In this document: piece after piece, positions 33,436-42,413 of the stretch | Numbering within the stretch: position 1 is the stretch's first letter | How the letters are laid out: the number at the start of each line of letters is the position of its first letter | NCBI RefSeq assembly: GCF_043555935.1 | Contig: NZ_JBIGIB010000006.1 | Span: 62,001-126,000 of the forward strand | DNA length: 64,000 bases | Direction of reading: 5' to 3' | From: Pelomonas baiyunensis | GTDB lineage: Bacteria > Pseudomonadota > Gammaproteobacteria > Burkholderiales > Burkholderiaceae_C | Made by a program: the position numbers and the translations under genes | The notes under the pieces: generated by a model | Told to the model about the DNA's origin: nothing | Databases searched by the model: none | The model's input: the letters and a program-made list of their open reading frames with translations, nothing else

Positions 33436-34986
33436 TCAGCCGCGGTAGTTGTTCAGCATCGGGTAGCGGCGTGCCACCAAGCCAAACACGGCGGCCGCCA
33501 CCAGGGCGAAGCCGGCGAAGAAGAACATCAGGCAGGCGGTTTCGCTGTACCCGGTGGACTGGATCGCCGCCAAGGCGCTGGGGCTCTTGATGCTGATGTT
33601 GGACAGCAGCACCCACAGGTTGCCCACCGTGACCGACAGGCTCCAGAAGCTCATGATGGTGCCCTTCATCGACAGCGGCGCCTGGCTGTACGCGAACTCC
33701 AGCCCGGTGGCCGACACCAGCACCTCGCCCAGCGTCAGCAAGGCATACGGAAGCATCTGCCAGACGATGCTGACCGCGTTACCCGCGTCCAGCCACAACT
33801 GCAACACGCCGGCCACGATCCAGGCCGCGCCGGCCAGCGCAATGCCCGCACCCATGCGGCGCAGCGCCGTCACGCGCACGCCGGTGCGCTCCAGCAGCGG
33901 GTAGAGCACCAGGTTGTTGAAGGGGATGAGGATCATCACCAGCGCCGGGTTCAGCGCCTGCATCATGGACGACTCGAACCACTCGGGCTTGGTCATCTGG
34001 TTGGCCTGCAGCACCCAGGTGGAGGCCTTCTGGTCGAACAGCGACCAGAACGGCGTGACCAGCGCAAACAGCACCAGCACGCGCAGCACGGCGCGCACGC
34101 CGTCCACCGCATCGTCCGGATGCACGCCGCGTGCGCGCTCCAGTTGCAGGGCTGCGCCCACGCCGCCGAAGGCCATCACCAGCACCAGGGCCAGGCACAC
34201 CGCCGGCACGAAGCCGAGGCTGCCCATCTGGCTCAGGCTGTAGGCCGCCAGCCCCAGGCCCAGCACCGCAACCGACAGCCCCAGGCCGCCGGCCTTCAGG
34301 GCCGTGAGCACCACCTTCAGGAAGCTGTGCGGGTTGGCGCCGCGGGCGGGTTCGTGCACGTACTTGTGGCGGCCGCTCCAGAGGATCAGCGTGGCCAGGG
34401 CCATCAGCACGCCGGGCAGGCCGAAGGCGATGCTGGCGCCGTACTTCTTCAGGATCAGCGGCATCAGCAGCGACGCGAAGAAGCTGCCGAAGTTGATGAT
34501 CCAGTAGAACGCGTCGTACACCTTCTGGGCCAGGGACCGGTTGCTCTTGTCGAACTGGTCGCCCACGAAGGAGCTCACCAGCGGCTTGATGCCGCCGGAG
34601 CCGAGCGAGATCAGGAACAGGCCGAAGTAGAAGCCCCGCAGGTTGTTCTCGAAGATCGCCAGGCAGGCGTGGCCCGCGCAGTACAGCAGGCTCAGCCAGA
34701 AGATCGTGGGGTACTTGCCGAAGAAGCGGTCGGCCAGCCAGCCGCCCAGCAGCGGGAAGAAATACACGCCGATCACGAAGGTGTGGAACACCTCCTTGGC
34801 CTCGGCCTTGCGCAGGTCCTCGGGCACGGCCATCAGCAGGCTGGTCATGAGGAACATCGTCAGGATGTTGCGCATGCCGTAGAAGCTGAAGCGCTCACAG
34901 CCTTCGTTGCCGATGATGTACGGAATCTGCGGCGGCATCTTGGCCGCCGCGGCAGGCGCGTGGGGGTTCGCGGAGAGGGTGGTCAT
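33436..34986 (-). CDS. Proton-dependent oligopeptide transporter (POT/PTR family)
   Basis: The 516-residue protein has POT features: CERFSFYGMRNILTMFL in helix 1 (the ExxERFxYYG-type motif), GGWLADRFFGKYPTIF, the long GSGGIKPLVSSFVGDQFD loop, and a helix-rich remainder with SLFDQKASTWVLQANQM (WxLFDQQGSTW-type motif). It would import di- and tripeptides or related nitrogenous compounds with protons. The POT motifs are firm; specificity is not. It follows rne on the same strand, separated by a terminator, so it has its own promoter in a very short gap or reads through. Confidence 0.92.
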   Translation of the reverse strand: MTTLSANPHAPAAAAKMPPQIPYIIGNEGCERFSFYGMRNILTMFLMTSLLMAVPEDLRKAEAKEVFHTFVIGVYFFPLLGGWLADRFFGKYPTIFWLSLLYCAGHACLAIFENNLRGFYFGLFLISLGSGGIKPLVSSFVGDQFDKSNRSLAQKVYDAFYWIINFGSFFASLLMPLILKKYGASIAFGLPGVLMALATLILWSGRHKYVHEPARGANPHSFLKVVLTALKAGGLGLSVAVLGLGLAAYSLSQMGSLGFVPAVCLALVLVMAFGGVGAALQLERARGVHPDDAVDGVRAVLRVLVLFALVTPFWSLFDQKASTWVLQANQMTKPEWFESSMMQALNPALVMILIPFNNLVLYPLLERTGVRVTALRRMGAGIALAGAAWIVAGVLQLWLDAGNAVSIVWQMLPYALLTLGEVLVSATGLEFAYSQAPLSMKGTIMSFWSLSVTVGNLWVLLSNISIKSPSALAAIQSTGYSETACLMFFFAGFALVAAAVFGLVARRYPMLNNYRG

Positions 34987-35012
34987 GAAGCAGCCTCGAT
35001 GGAGCTCAGGAA

Positions 35013-35049
35013 TGGAAAACGCCGCACGGCTTGTGGCCGGCGGCGTTTG
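35013..35049 (-). terminator. Intrinsic terminator after rne
   Basis: On the minus strand AAACGCCGC pairs with GCGGCGTTT (35040-35048 and 35017-35025), with a 14-base loop, and continues into a short T run. It lies between the rne stop (35076) and the POT gene start. Confidence 0.65.
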
Positions 35050-35075
35050 AGGGGGCGGAAATCAGCCGTGGCGCA

Positions 35076-37997
35076 TCATGCCTCGAAAGGCAGCTTCACC
35101 TGGCTCAGATCCTTGCGGGTTTCCACGAGCACCAGCGGGCCTTCGTCCAGCACCACCACCGGTGCCGGTTCACGGCCCAGCGGGGCCGGGGCGGGCTCGG
35201 CGGCAATCGCGACTTGTGCGGCAGCGATCTTGTCGGCGTCGGAGTTGACCCACTGCAGGCCGGCAGCGTCGGCAATCGCGTGCAGTTCGCTCATCGGCAG
35301 CGCGAACGGCTGCACCACGGGGGCGGTAGGCGCGGCTGCGGCAGGCGCTTCGGCCACAGGCGCCGGTGCGGCAGCAGCCGGTGCCGCGGCGTTGGCCATG
35401 GCGTCTTCGATCAGCGAGCTTTGCACCGGCGCGGCAGCGTCGGCGGCCGGGGCGTCCTGGCCATCAGCGGCTGCGTCTTCGCGGCGGTTGCGGTTGCGGC
35501 CGCGGCCGCCACGGCGACGGCTTTCGCGGCCATGGCCTTCACCTGCGTCGTCACCTTCGGCGGCGGCGGCACCGCCCTCGGCGGGCGCGTCGATCGCAGC
35601 CGATGCCGCGGCGTCGGTGCCTTCCGCGGTGTCAGTGGTGGACGGTGCGGCTGCGCCGTCCGAGCCGGCTTGGTCGTCGCGGTCACGGCCACCACGGCGG
35701 CGGCGGCGGCCACGGCCTTGGCGTTCTTCGCCGGCCGGGGTGTCGCCGGTGGGCGGCAACGCGCCTTCGGCCTGGCTGTCGACGAACGCGGGCGGCGAGT
35801 CATGCGCGGCGGCCTGATCTTCGGTCAGCGACGCGGTGACGGGCAGGGCGGCCGTCACGTCCGCCGGGGTGCGCTCGGCACGGTCCGGGCGGTCTTGACG
35901 CTCACCACGCGGGCGGCGTTCGCCACGCTCGCTGCGCTCACCACGTTCTGCGCGCTCCGTGCGTTCGCCACGCTCCGGACGCTGCGTCGAGGCCTCGGCC
36001 TTGTCGCCTGCTTCCGGACGCTTGTTGTTGCGGTCACCGCGGTCGTTGCGGCCCTCTTGGGGCTTGCCGTCGCGGCGGCCACCGGCGTTGCGGCCGTCGC
36101 TGCGCTCACCACGCTCGCCACGTTCCCCGCGCTCGCTGCGGTCGCCACGGCGGCCGTCGCGGCGACCGTCACGGCCGCCTTCGCGCTTGGGTTTGTCGGT
36201 TGCGGCCGGGGCCGGAGCCGGGGCTTCCACGGCCGGAGCCGGCGCCGGTGCAGCCGCGCCGCCACCGAAGAGGGCGCCGAACAGACGGCTGAAGAAGCCC
36301 TTGGGGGCGGGGGCCGGCGCGGCCACGACCGGCGCCGGTGCGGCTACGGGGGCTGCGACCGGGGCGGGGGCGGGTTCCGGCATGGGCGCCGGCTGCTCGG
36401 GCAGGATGCCCTTGATCACAGGCTCCTGCTTGTTCTTCTTCTCGACGTCGCCACGGCGGGTGATGCCCACCTCGTCGGTCGGCTCGTCGATCATGGTGTA
36501 GCTGGCCTGCAGGTTTTCCAGACGCGGGTCGTCGTGGCGCAGGCGCTCCAGCTTGTAGTTCGGCGTCTCGAGGTGCTTGTTGGGCACCAGCAGCACGGTC
36601 ACGCGCTGCTTGAGTTCGATCTTGGTGATCTCGGTGCGCTTCTCGTTCAGCAGGAACGACGTCACTTCCACCGGCACTTGCACGTGCACGGCGGCGGTGT
36701 TGTCCTTCATGGCCTCTTCCTGGACCATGCGCAGGATTTGCAGCGCCGAGGACTCCGTGTCGCGGATGTGGCCGGTGCCGTTGCAGCGCGGGCAGGTGAT
36801 GTGGTTGCCTTCGCTGAGGGCCGGGCGCAGGCGCTGGCGGCTCATTTCCAGCAGGCCGAACTTGCTGATGGAGGCGAACTGCACGCGGGCGCGGTCGTTG
36901 CGCAGGGCGTCGCGCAGGCGCTGTTCCACGTCACGGCGGTTCTTGGACTCCTCCATGTCGATGAAGTCCACGACGATCAGGCCGCCCAGGTCGCGCAGGC
37001 GCATCTGGCGGGCGATTTCGTCGGCCGCTTCCAGGTTGGTGCGGGTGGCGGTTTCTTCGATGTCGCCGCCGCGGGTGGCGCGGGCGGAGTTGACGTCCAC
37101 CGAGACGAGCGCTTCGGTGTGGTCGATGACGATGGCGCCGCCCGAGGGCAGGTTCACCGTGCGGCTGTGGGCCGTCTCGATCTGGTGCTCGATCTGGAAG
37201 CGGCTGAACAGCGGCGCGTCATCGCGGTAGCGCTTCACGCGATGGCCCTGGTCGGGCATCACGTGGTTCATGAACTGGTGGGCCTGCTCGAACAGGTCGT
37301 CCGTGTCGATCAGGATCTCGCCGATGTCGGCGGTGAAGTAGTCGCGGATGGCGCGGATGACCAGCGACGACTCCTGGTAAATCAGGAAGGCGCCTTTGCC
37401 CGCCTTGGAGGCGCCGTCGATGGCGTCCCACAGCTTGAGCATGTAGTTCAGGTCCCACTGCAGCTCGGCGGCAGAGCGGCCGATGCCGGCGGTGCGGGCG
37501 ATCAGGCTCATGCCCTTGGGGTACTGGAGCTGGTCGAGGTTTTCCTTCAGCTCTTCGCGGTCTTCGCCCTCGATGCGGCGGCTCACGCCACCACCCCGCG
37601 GGTTGTTGGGCATCAGCACCAGGTAGCGACCGGCCAGCGAGATGAAGGTGGTGAGCGCCGCACCCTTGTTGCCGCGCTCTTCCTTCTCGACCTGCACCAG
37701 CAGTTCCTGGCCTTCCTTGATCGCGTCCTTGATGGTCGCGTTCTTGACGTCGGTGCCTTCGCGGAAGAACTGGCGCGAGATTTCCTTGAACGGCAGGAAG
37801 CCGTGGCGGTCTTCACCGTAGTCCACGAAGCAGGCTTCGAGCGAGGGCTCGACCCGCGTCACCACGGCCTTGTAGATGTTGCCCTTGCGCTGCTCGCGGC
37901 CTTCGATTTCGGTCTCGAAGTCCAGCAGCTTCTGGCCATCAACGATTGCGAGGCGCCGCTCTTCCGGCTGCGTCGCATTGATCAGCATGCGTTTCAT
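35076..37997 (-). CDS. rne: Ribonuclease E
   Basis: The 973-residue protein begins MKRMLINATQPEERRLAIVDGQKLLDFE, carries an S1 domain (about 38-120), the RNase H-like and DNase I-like catalytic parts, and the zinc-link CPRCNGTGHIR near residue 400. The C-terminal half is disordered, with arginine-rich tracts (RGERGERGERSDGR-like repeats, about 590-720) and Ala/Pro/Glu-rich segments, ending in a conserved-looking KDLSQVKLPFEA. It starts RNA decay and rRNA processing and would scaffold a degradosome. ATG 37997 has a GAAGGAG Shine-Dalgarno site. It is divergent from rluC, the classical arrangement. Confidence 0.94.
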   Translation of the reverse strand: MKRMLINATQPEERRLAIVDGQKLLDFETEIEGREQRKGNIYKAVVTRVEPSLEACFVDYGEDRHGFLPFKEISRQFFREGTDVKNATIKDAIKEGQELLVQVEKEERGNKGAALTTFISLAGRYLVLMPNNPRGGGVSRRIEGEDREELKENLDQLQYPKGMSLIARTAGIGRSAAELQWDLNYMLKLWDAIDGASKAGKGAFLIYQESSLVIRAIRDYFTADIGEILIDTDDLFEQAHQFMNHVMPDQGHRVKRYRDDAPLFSRFQIEHQIETAHSRTVNLPSGGAIVIDHTEALVSVDVNSARATRGGDIEETATRTNLEAADEIARQMRLRDLGGLIVVDFIDMEESKNRRDVEQRLRDALRNDRARVQFASISKFGLLEMSRQRLRPALSEGNHITCPRCNGTGHIRDTESSALQILRMVQEEAMKDNTAAVHVQVPVEVTSFLLNEKRTEITKIELKQRVTVLLVPNKHLETPNYKLERLRHDDPRLENLQASYTMIDEPTDEVGITRRGDVEKKNKQEPVIKGILPEQPAPMPEPAPAPVAAPVAAPAPVVAAPAPAPKGFFSRLFGALFGGGAAAPAPAPAVEAPAPAPAATDKPKREGGRDGRRDGRRGDRSERGERGERGERSDGRNAGGRRDGKPQEGRNDRGDRNNKRPEAGDKAEASTQRPERGERTERAERGERSERGERRPRGERQDRPDRAERTPADVTAALPVTASLTEDQAAAHDSPPAFVDSQAEGALPPTGDTPAGEERQGRGRRRRRGGRDRDDQAGSDGAAAPSTTDTAEGTDAAASAAIDAPAEGGAAAAEGDDAGEGHGRESRRRGGRGRNRNRREDAAADGQDAPAADAAAPVQSSLIEDAMANAAAPAAAAPAPVAEAPAAAAPTAPVVQPFALPMSELHAIADAAGLQWVNSDADKIAAAQVAIAAEPAPAPLGREPAPVVVLDEGPLVLVETRKDLSQVKLPFEA

Positions 37998-38608
37998 GTC
38001 ATCACTCCTTCGCGCGCTTCGGGTGGAAGCGCGCCACGTCAAGCCACCCGCAGGTGGCGTTCAAGACGCACGAGCGACAGCGTGGAACCGTGGAAGGAGT
38101 GCCCTGGACCGCTCGGGTTTCTGACGGAGGTCAGACGTCGAGCAGCGTTGGCGCATGCGACCGGCTCTTCTTGCCGCGGGAAAGCTCTGCCTCGTCCTGG
38201 CCGCATGCCAAGGCGCCGGACCGGACGACCACCGCAGCTTCTGGCTGGGGTCGCGCGGCGGGGCGCAGCGGGTGGGGAAGGGAAGGGCTCATCCGCGGAG
38301 GAGGGCTGGACGCTGGTGCGAGCGTTTGCGGCCCGGCCTGAAAGACCGATCGCGCGCGCTCACACCGTGAAAACCTTGTTTGGCAACCGTGGCGCTTCTC
38401 GCGGTGAGGCGGGGTGAAGTCGCACGGGTGGGTTCCGGGTGTCATCGCTCTGCCGCATCGAGTGGCCCACCGCGATTTCACTTGGGGAAACCGCCTGCCG
38501 GCTGCTGGATGCGTTGCATCGCCTGGTTGTGCCTGTGGGGCGGGCCCCACGGACGCCTCGTTGCCGCCGCTAAAATCAAAAAAATCAAACACTTACGGCA
38601 GCAACGTG
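37998..38608 (-). promoter_or_regulatory. rne-rluC divergent intergenic region with long rne leader
   Basis: This gap of about 610 bp has no convincing gene; the frames through it are GC-rich shadows. By analogy with other bacteria, rne has a long structured leader through which RNase E controls its own message, and the size fits. A Shine-Dalgarno site (AGGAG) precedes the rne ATG. No clear rne -10 was found; one TAAAAT box serves the other direction. Confidence 0.5.
38571..38576 (+). promoter_or_regulatory. Candidate -10 element for rluC
   Basis: TAAAAT, with expected start near 38583, 26 bp before GTG 38609. The -35 region is weak. Confidence 0.4.
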
Positions 38609-39604
38609 GTGAAAAGGATTATAGGGGCAGGCCCTGCGGCCCCTGCCACGGGGGCGACCACCGCCGTGAGTACGGATAAACCCGCAGTTCGGCGTGTCAT
38701 CGTGGACGAGGGTTCGGCCGGCCAGCGGCTGGACAACTTCCTGCTGCGCGAGCTCAAGGGCGTGCCCAAAACCCATGTCTACCGGGTGATCCGGGCGGGC
38801 GAAGTGCGGGTGAACAAGGGTCGCGCACAGGCCGACACCCGGCTGGAACTGGGCGACGAGGTGCGCATTCCGCCGGTCCGGGTGCCGGAGCGGGCCGCGG
38901 CGCCAGCAGCCCCGGCGCGGGAGTTTCCCGTGGTGTTCGAAGACGAGCACCTGCTGGTGATCGACAAGCCCGCCGGGGTGGCGGTGCACGGCGGCTCGGG
39001 CGTGAGTTACGGCGTCATTGAAGCGCTGCGCCGAGCCCGGCCGACGGCCAAGTTCCTGGAACTGGTGCATCGGCTGGACAAGGAAACCTCGGGCCTCTTG
39101 ATGATTGCCAAGAAGCGCAGCGCGCTGGTGAATTTGCAGGATCAACTGCGCGACCGCGAGACGGGCAAGACGTATGCGGCACTCGTGTGGGGCGACTGGC
39201 CGGCCAAGCTCAAGGTCATCGACGTGCCCTTGGTGAAGTTCATCGGCAGCGACGGCGAACGCTGGGTGCGCCCGGGCAAAGAGGGTGAGGAAGACGCCAA
39301 GCGTTCCATCAGCCTCGTCAAGGTCGTGCAGACCACACCGCAGTTCAGCCTGTTGGACGTGACCATCAAAACCGGCCGCACGCACCAGATTCGTGTGCAT
39401 TTGCAGCAGGCCGGCCACCCCATCGTGGGCGACCCCAAATACGGTGATTTCGAGAAGAACCGAACCCTGGCGCGGGGCGGCGAGCGCTTTGACCGCATGT
39501 TCCTGCACGCGCGCCGCCTGCGGTTCCAGCACCCCGCCACCGGCGAGGAGGTGACCCTGGAAGCCCCGCTGCCGCCCGAGTGTGAGAAGCTGATCGCCCC
39601 ATGA
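38609..39604 (+). CDS. rluC: 23S rRNA pseudouridine synthase RluC
   Basis: About 331 residues from GTG 38609 (GTG 38606 or 38666 are alternatives). An S4-like domain (GQRLDNFLLRELKGVPKTHVYRVIRAGEVRVN) is followed by the synthase domain with the catalytic aspartate in ELVHRLDKETSGLL and RTHQIRVHLQQAGHPIVGDPKYG. It modifies 23S rRNA U955, U2504 and U2580 in E. coli. Divergent from rne, as in many proteobacteria; the HAD phosphatase follows with a 4-bp overlap. Confidence 0.92.
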   Translation: MKRIIGAGPAAPATGATTAVSTDKPAVRRVIVDEGSAGQRLDNFLLRELKGVPKTHVYRVIRAGEVRVNKGRAQADTRLELGDEVRIPPVRVPERAAAPAAPAREFPVVFEDEHLLVIDKPAGVAVHGGSGVSYGVIEALRRARPTAKFLELVHRLDKETSGLLMIAKKRSALVNLQDQLRDRETGKTYAALVWGDWPAKLKVIDVPLVKFIGSDGERWVRPGKEGEEDAKRSISLVKVVQTTPQFSLLDVTIKTGRTHQIRVHLQQAGHPIVGDPKYGDFEKNRTLARGGERFDRMFLHARRLRFQHPATGEEVTLEAPLPPECEKLIAP

Positions 39605-40269
39605 CCGCGACCCGACCCCAACGCTTTGACCTGATCGCCTTCGATTGGGACGGCACCCTGTTCGACTCCACGGCGCTGATCGCCCGCTGCATCCAGCGCG
39701 CGGCGGTGGACATTGGCGTGCCCGAGCCGGACTTTGAGCGGGCCAAGTACGTCATCGGCCTGGGCTTGCGCGACGCCTTGGAACACGCCGTGCCGGACCT
39801 TCCGGAGGCGCGCTACCCGGAACTGGGTTTGCGCTTTCGGCACCACTACCTGTCGGCCGAAGACGAGTTGTCGTTCTTCGACGGCACGTTGGACATGCTC
39901 GCGGCGCTGAAAGCCCGCCATCACTGGCTGGCCGTGGCCACTGGCAAGACGCGCAAGGGCCTGGACCGGCTGCTGCACGCCCGCGAGCTGCAGCGCGTGT
40001 TCGACGGCACACGCACGGCGGACGAGACGCAGTCCAAGCCGCACCCGCAGATGTTGCTGGAGCTGATGCGCGAGTTCGGCGTGGAGCCCGAGCGCACGCT
40101 GATGATCGGCGACACCACGCACGACCTGCAGCTCGCCGCCAACGCCGGCGCGCCGTGTGTTGCGGTGAGCTTTGGGGCGCATGACCCCGATGCGTTCGCG
40201 CCGTTCAATCCTTTGTTCATTGCGCACTCCACGCGGGAGTTGCACGACTGGCTGGTGGCCCATGCCTGA
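39601..40269 (+). CDS. HAD-family phosphatase (phosphoglycolate phosphatase-like)
   Basis: The 222-residue HAD enzyme has motif I FDWDGTLFDST with nucleophile D15 and D17, motif II in AVATGKTRKGLDRLL, and motif III/IV MIGDTTHDLQLAANAGA. The helical cap between motifs I and II marks subclass I, as in Gph. It overlaps rluC by 4 bp and the Rieske gene by 8 bp. Substrate not decidable; Gph-like proteins dephosphorylate 2-phosphoglycolate or pyridoxal phosphate-like compounds. Confidence 0.86.
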   Translation: MTATRPQRFDLIAFDWDGTLFDSTALIARCIQRAAVDIGVPEPDFERAKYVIGLGLRDALEHAVPDLPEARYPELGLRFRHHYLSAEDELSFFDGTLDMLAALKARHHWLAVATGKTRKGLDRLLHARELQRVFDGTRTADETQSKPHPQMLLELMREFGVEPERTLMIGDTTHDLQLAANAGAPCVAVSFGAHDPDAFAPFNPLFIAHSTRELHDWLVAHA

Positions 40270-40648
40270 GCAGCCCATCGCGCCGCCGCAGCGGCTGTGC
40301 GCGTCGGCGGACCTGCCGGAGCGCGGCAAGGCCGTCAGTTTTGACGTGTTGCAGTGGCGCGAGCCGGTGCGGGCGTTCGCCTTGCGGTTCGAGGGGCAGG
40401 CGGTGGCTTACCTGAACCGCTGTGCCCACGTGCCCACCGAGATGGACTGGCAGGAAGGCGAGTTCCTAGACGGCGACAAGCGCTACATCATGTGCAGCAT
40501 CCACGGCGCGGTGTACGACCCGCTGTCAGGTCGCTGCCTCATGGGCCCCTGCACCCGCGGCCGGCTCACCAAGATCGAATTGACCGAGCGTGACGGCGAG
40601 GTGTTCTGGCACCCGACGGCCGACACGCGCCCCGCCTTTGAAGACTGA
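40262..40648 (+). CDS. Small Rieske [2Fe-2S] protein
   Basis: A 128-residue protein made of one Rieske domain, with ligands C54 and H56 (CAHVPTEMDW) and C78 and H81 (CSIHGAVYDPLSGRCLMGPC). Domain order and size match stand-alone ferredoxin-like Rieske proteins, which pass electrons to oxygenases or act in unknown redox roles. It overlaps the HAD gene and sits 3 bp before the S49 peptidase, so rluC, HAD, Rieske and S49 form one operon, an order I believe recurs in Burkholderiales. No oxygenase partner is adjacent. Confidence 0.9.
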   Translation: MPEQPIAPPQRLCASADLPERGKAVSFDVLQWREPVRAFALRFEGQAVAYLNRCAHVPTEMDWQEGEFLDGDKRYIMCSIHGAVYDPLSGRCLMGPCTRGRLTKIELTERDGEVFWHPTADTRPAFED

Positions 40649-40651
40649 AGC

Positions 40652-41653
40652 ATGACCTCCCCTGTTGACGATCTGCCGCCCCCCATGCCCGAACCCGTGG
40701 GCGCCCCTGTGGCCGCACCCGTGGCTGCACCCGCCGTGCCCGAGCCGCTGATGGCGGAGCTGGCCCGCGAATTCCTGCGTGAGCGCCGGCAGGAGCGCCG
40801 CTGGCGCAACGTGTGGCGCTTCTTCTGGCTGGGGCTGGCGGGCCTGGTGGCGTACAGCGCCTGGACGCAGGGCCGGCATGTCACGCCCAGCACCACGCCG
40901 CACACCGCGCTGGTGGAAGTGCGGGGCGAGATTGCGGCCGACACCGAAGCCAGCGCCGAGTTGCTGCTGGCCGCGTTGAAGGACGCCTTCAAGGACGAAG
41001 GCGCCCAGGCGGTGGTGCTGCGCATCAACTCGCCCGGCGGCAGCCCGGTGCAGGCGGGCATCGTGTACGACGAGATCAAGCGGCTCAAGCAGCTGTACGA
41101 CAAGCCGGTGTACGCGGTGGTGGAGGAAATCTGCGCGTCCGGGGCCTATTACATCGCTGCCGCTGCTGACGACATCTACGTGGATAAGGCCTCGGTGGTG
41201 GGTTCCATCGGCGTGCTGATGGACGGCTTCGGCTTCACCGGCCTGATGGACAAGCTGGGCGTGGAGCGCCGCCTGCTGACCGCCGGGGAGAACAAGGGCA
41301 TGCTGGACCCGTTCAGCCCCGTGTCGCCCAAGCAGCGCGCGTACGCCCAGGCCATGCTCGATCAGATCCACCAGCAATTCATCACGGTGGTGCGCGAAGG
41401 CCGGGGCTCGCGCTTGAAGGAAACGCCGGACACCTTCTCGGGACTGTTCTGGAACGGCGAGCAGGCCGTGAACCTTGGGCTGGCCGATCACTTCGGCAAC
41501 CTCGACTACGTGGCGCGCGAGGTGGTGAAGGCTGAGGACGTGATCGACTACACCCCGCGCGACAACGTGGCCGAGCGGCTGGCCAAGCGCTTCGGCGCTG
41601 CCGCCGGGGCCGGCGCGGTGAAGGCGCTGCGCGAGCTGGCGCCCATGCGCTGA
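40652..41653 (+). CDS. S49-family signal peptide peptidase (SppA-like)
   Basis: A 333-residue protein with a Pro/Ala-rich cytoplasmic start, one membrane helix (about residues 55-75) and one S49 catalytic domain. The serine S163 (ICASGAYYIAAAADDIYVD) and lysine K215 (GENKGMLDPFSP) lie 52 residues apart, matching the Ser/Lys dyad spacing of short SppA enzymes. It would degrade cleaved signal peptides in the membrane. It is the short single-domain form, unlike the long two-domain E. coli SppA. Confidence 0.9.
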   Translation: MTSPVDDLPPPMPEPVGAPVAAPVAAPAVPEPLMAELAREFLRERRQERRWRNVWRFFWLGLAGLVAYSAWTQGRHVTPSTTPHTALVEVRGEIAADTEASAELLLAALKDAFKDEGAQAVVLRINSPGGSPVQAGIVYDEIKRLKQLYDKPVYAVVEEICASGAYYIAAAADDIYVDKASVVGSIGVLMDGFGFTGLMDKLGVERRLLTAGENKGMLDPFSPVSPKQRAYAQAMLDQIHQQFITVVREGRGSRLKETPDTFSGLFWNGEQAVNLGLADHFGNLDYVAREVVKAEDVIDYTPRDNVAERLAKRFGAAAGAGAVKALRELAPMR

Positions 41654-41676
41654 GACAACGCGTTCGCAAGCGTCAA

Positions 41677-41711
41677 CAAAAAAGGCCGCAGCCCGTGAGG
41701 ACTGCGGCCTT
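41677..41711 (-). terminator. Intrinsic terminator after the low-complexity protein gene
   Basis: AAGGCCGCAG (41682-41691) and CTGCGGCCTT (41702-41711) form a 10-bp stem with a 10-base loop. Read on the minus strand it ends in TTTTTTG, giving a good U-tract for the minus gene. In the plus direction there is no T-run, but the hairpin still lies after the S49 gene. Confidence 0.8.
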
Positions 41712-41730
41712 GCGCTGAGCGCGGTTGCGC

Positions 41731-42288
41731 TTACTGCGTCTTGGTCGGGGTGGCGGCGGCGGTCACGGTGGCCGTGGCAGTCGTCGGGGCGGTGGCCGTG
41801 GTCGGTGCTTTGGCCGGTGCCGCGGCCGGTGCGGTCACCTTGACGTGCTTCTCCGCCGGTGCTGCGGGGGCGGACGCGTTCATGCCGCTCTCGCCAGCCT
41901 TGCTGGTGGCCTTGTCACCGGCCTTTTCACTGGCCTTGTCCGTCGTCTTGTGGCCCTTGTGATGGGCCGCATGCTTGGCGGCGGTCGGCGCAGTGGCCGA
42001 GGTGGCCGAGGTGGCGGCCGGTGCGGCAGGAGCGGCAGGCGTGGTTGCAGTCGCCACGGCAGGCTTGGCCGTCGGAGCCGGGGTGGCGGCGGCCGTGGCC
42101 GTCGGGGCAGCTGTCGGGGTGGCCGTCACGGCGGTGGTGGTCGCAGCGGGTGCCGTGGTGGCGGCGGGGGCCGCGACCTTCGTTTCAGCCGAGGTGGCAG
42201 TGGCCGCAGGGGCGGCGGTTTGTGCCAGGGCCACGCCCGAGGCGAGCGTGATGAGGGCGGTGGCGATCGAGGTCTTCAGCGTGTTCAT
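41731..42288 (-). CDS. Secreted low-complexity Ala/Thr/Pro-rich protein
   Basis: The 185-residue protein has a signal peptide (MNTLKTSIATALITLASGVALAQ) and a mature part made almost only of Ala, Thr, Pro and Ser, with a central basic patch (AAKHAAHHKGHKTTDKASEK) rich in His and Lys. It has no recognised domain. The terminator after it supports real transcription. The opposite-strand Gly-rich frame is a shadow. Possible roles include cell-surface or periplasmic spacer; nothing firmer can be said. Confidence 0.65.
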   Translation of the reverse strand: MNTLKTSIATALITLASGVALAQTAAPAATATSAETKVAAPAATTAPAATTTAVTATPTAAPTATAAATPAPTAKPAVATATTPAAPAAPAATSATSATAPTAAKHAAHHKGHKTTDKASEKAGDKATSKAGESGMNASAPAAPAEKHVKVTAPAAAPAKAPTTATAPTTATATVTAAATPTKTQ

Positions 42289-42413
42289 CTTGAGGGCTCC
42301 AGGGTGGTTTCAGGTTTCGGTTCGGGCTTCGCGAAAGCTTGAGCAGACAACGACGCCTCGGTGCCCGTCGTTGACGCGGTTGCAAAGCCTTACACCCGCC
42401 AGAATCGGGTGCC

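Noticed and set aside
35940..36200. Direct-repeat look in the rne coding region, suggestive of CRISPR or minisatellite
   Set aside because: The repetition comes from RGER-type codons in the RNase E tail; there are no equal-length spacers.
35031..38417. A plus-strand 1,128-residue open frame across rne
   Set aside because: It is antisense to RNase E, whose motifs are clear, and has shadow composition (runs of Gly, Arg, Ala and Val).
41725..42342. Plus-strand Gly/Arg-rich frame opposite the Ala/Thr/Pro-rich gene
   Set aside because: The minus-strand frame has a signal peptide and its own terminator; the opposite Gly/Arg-rich frame is its complement.
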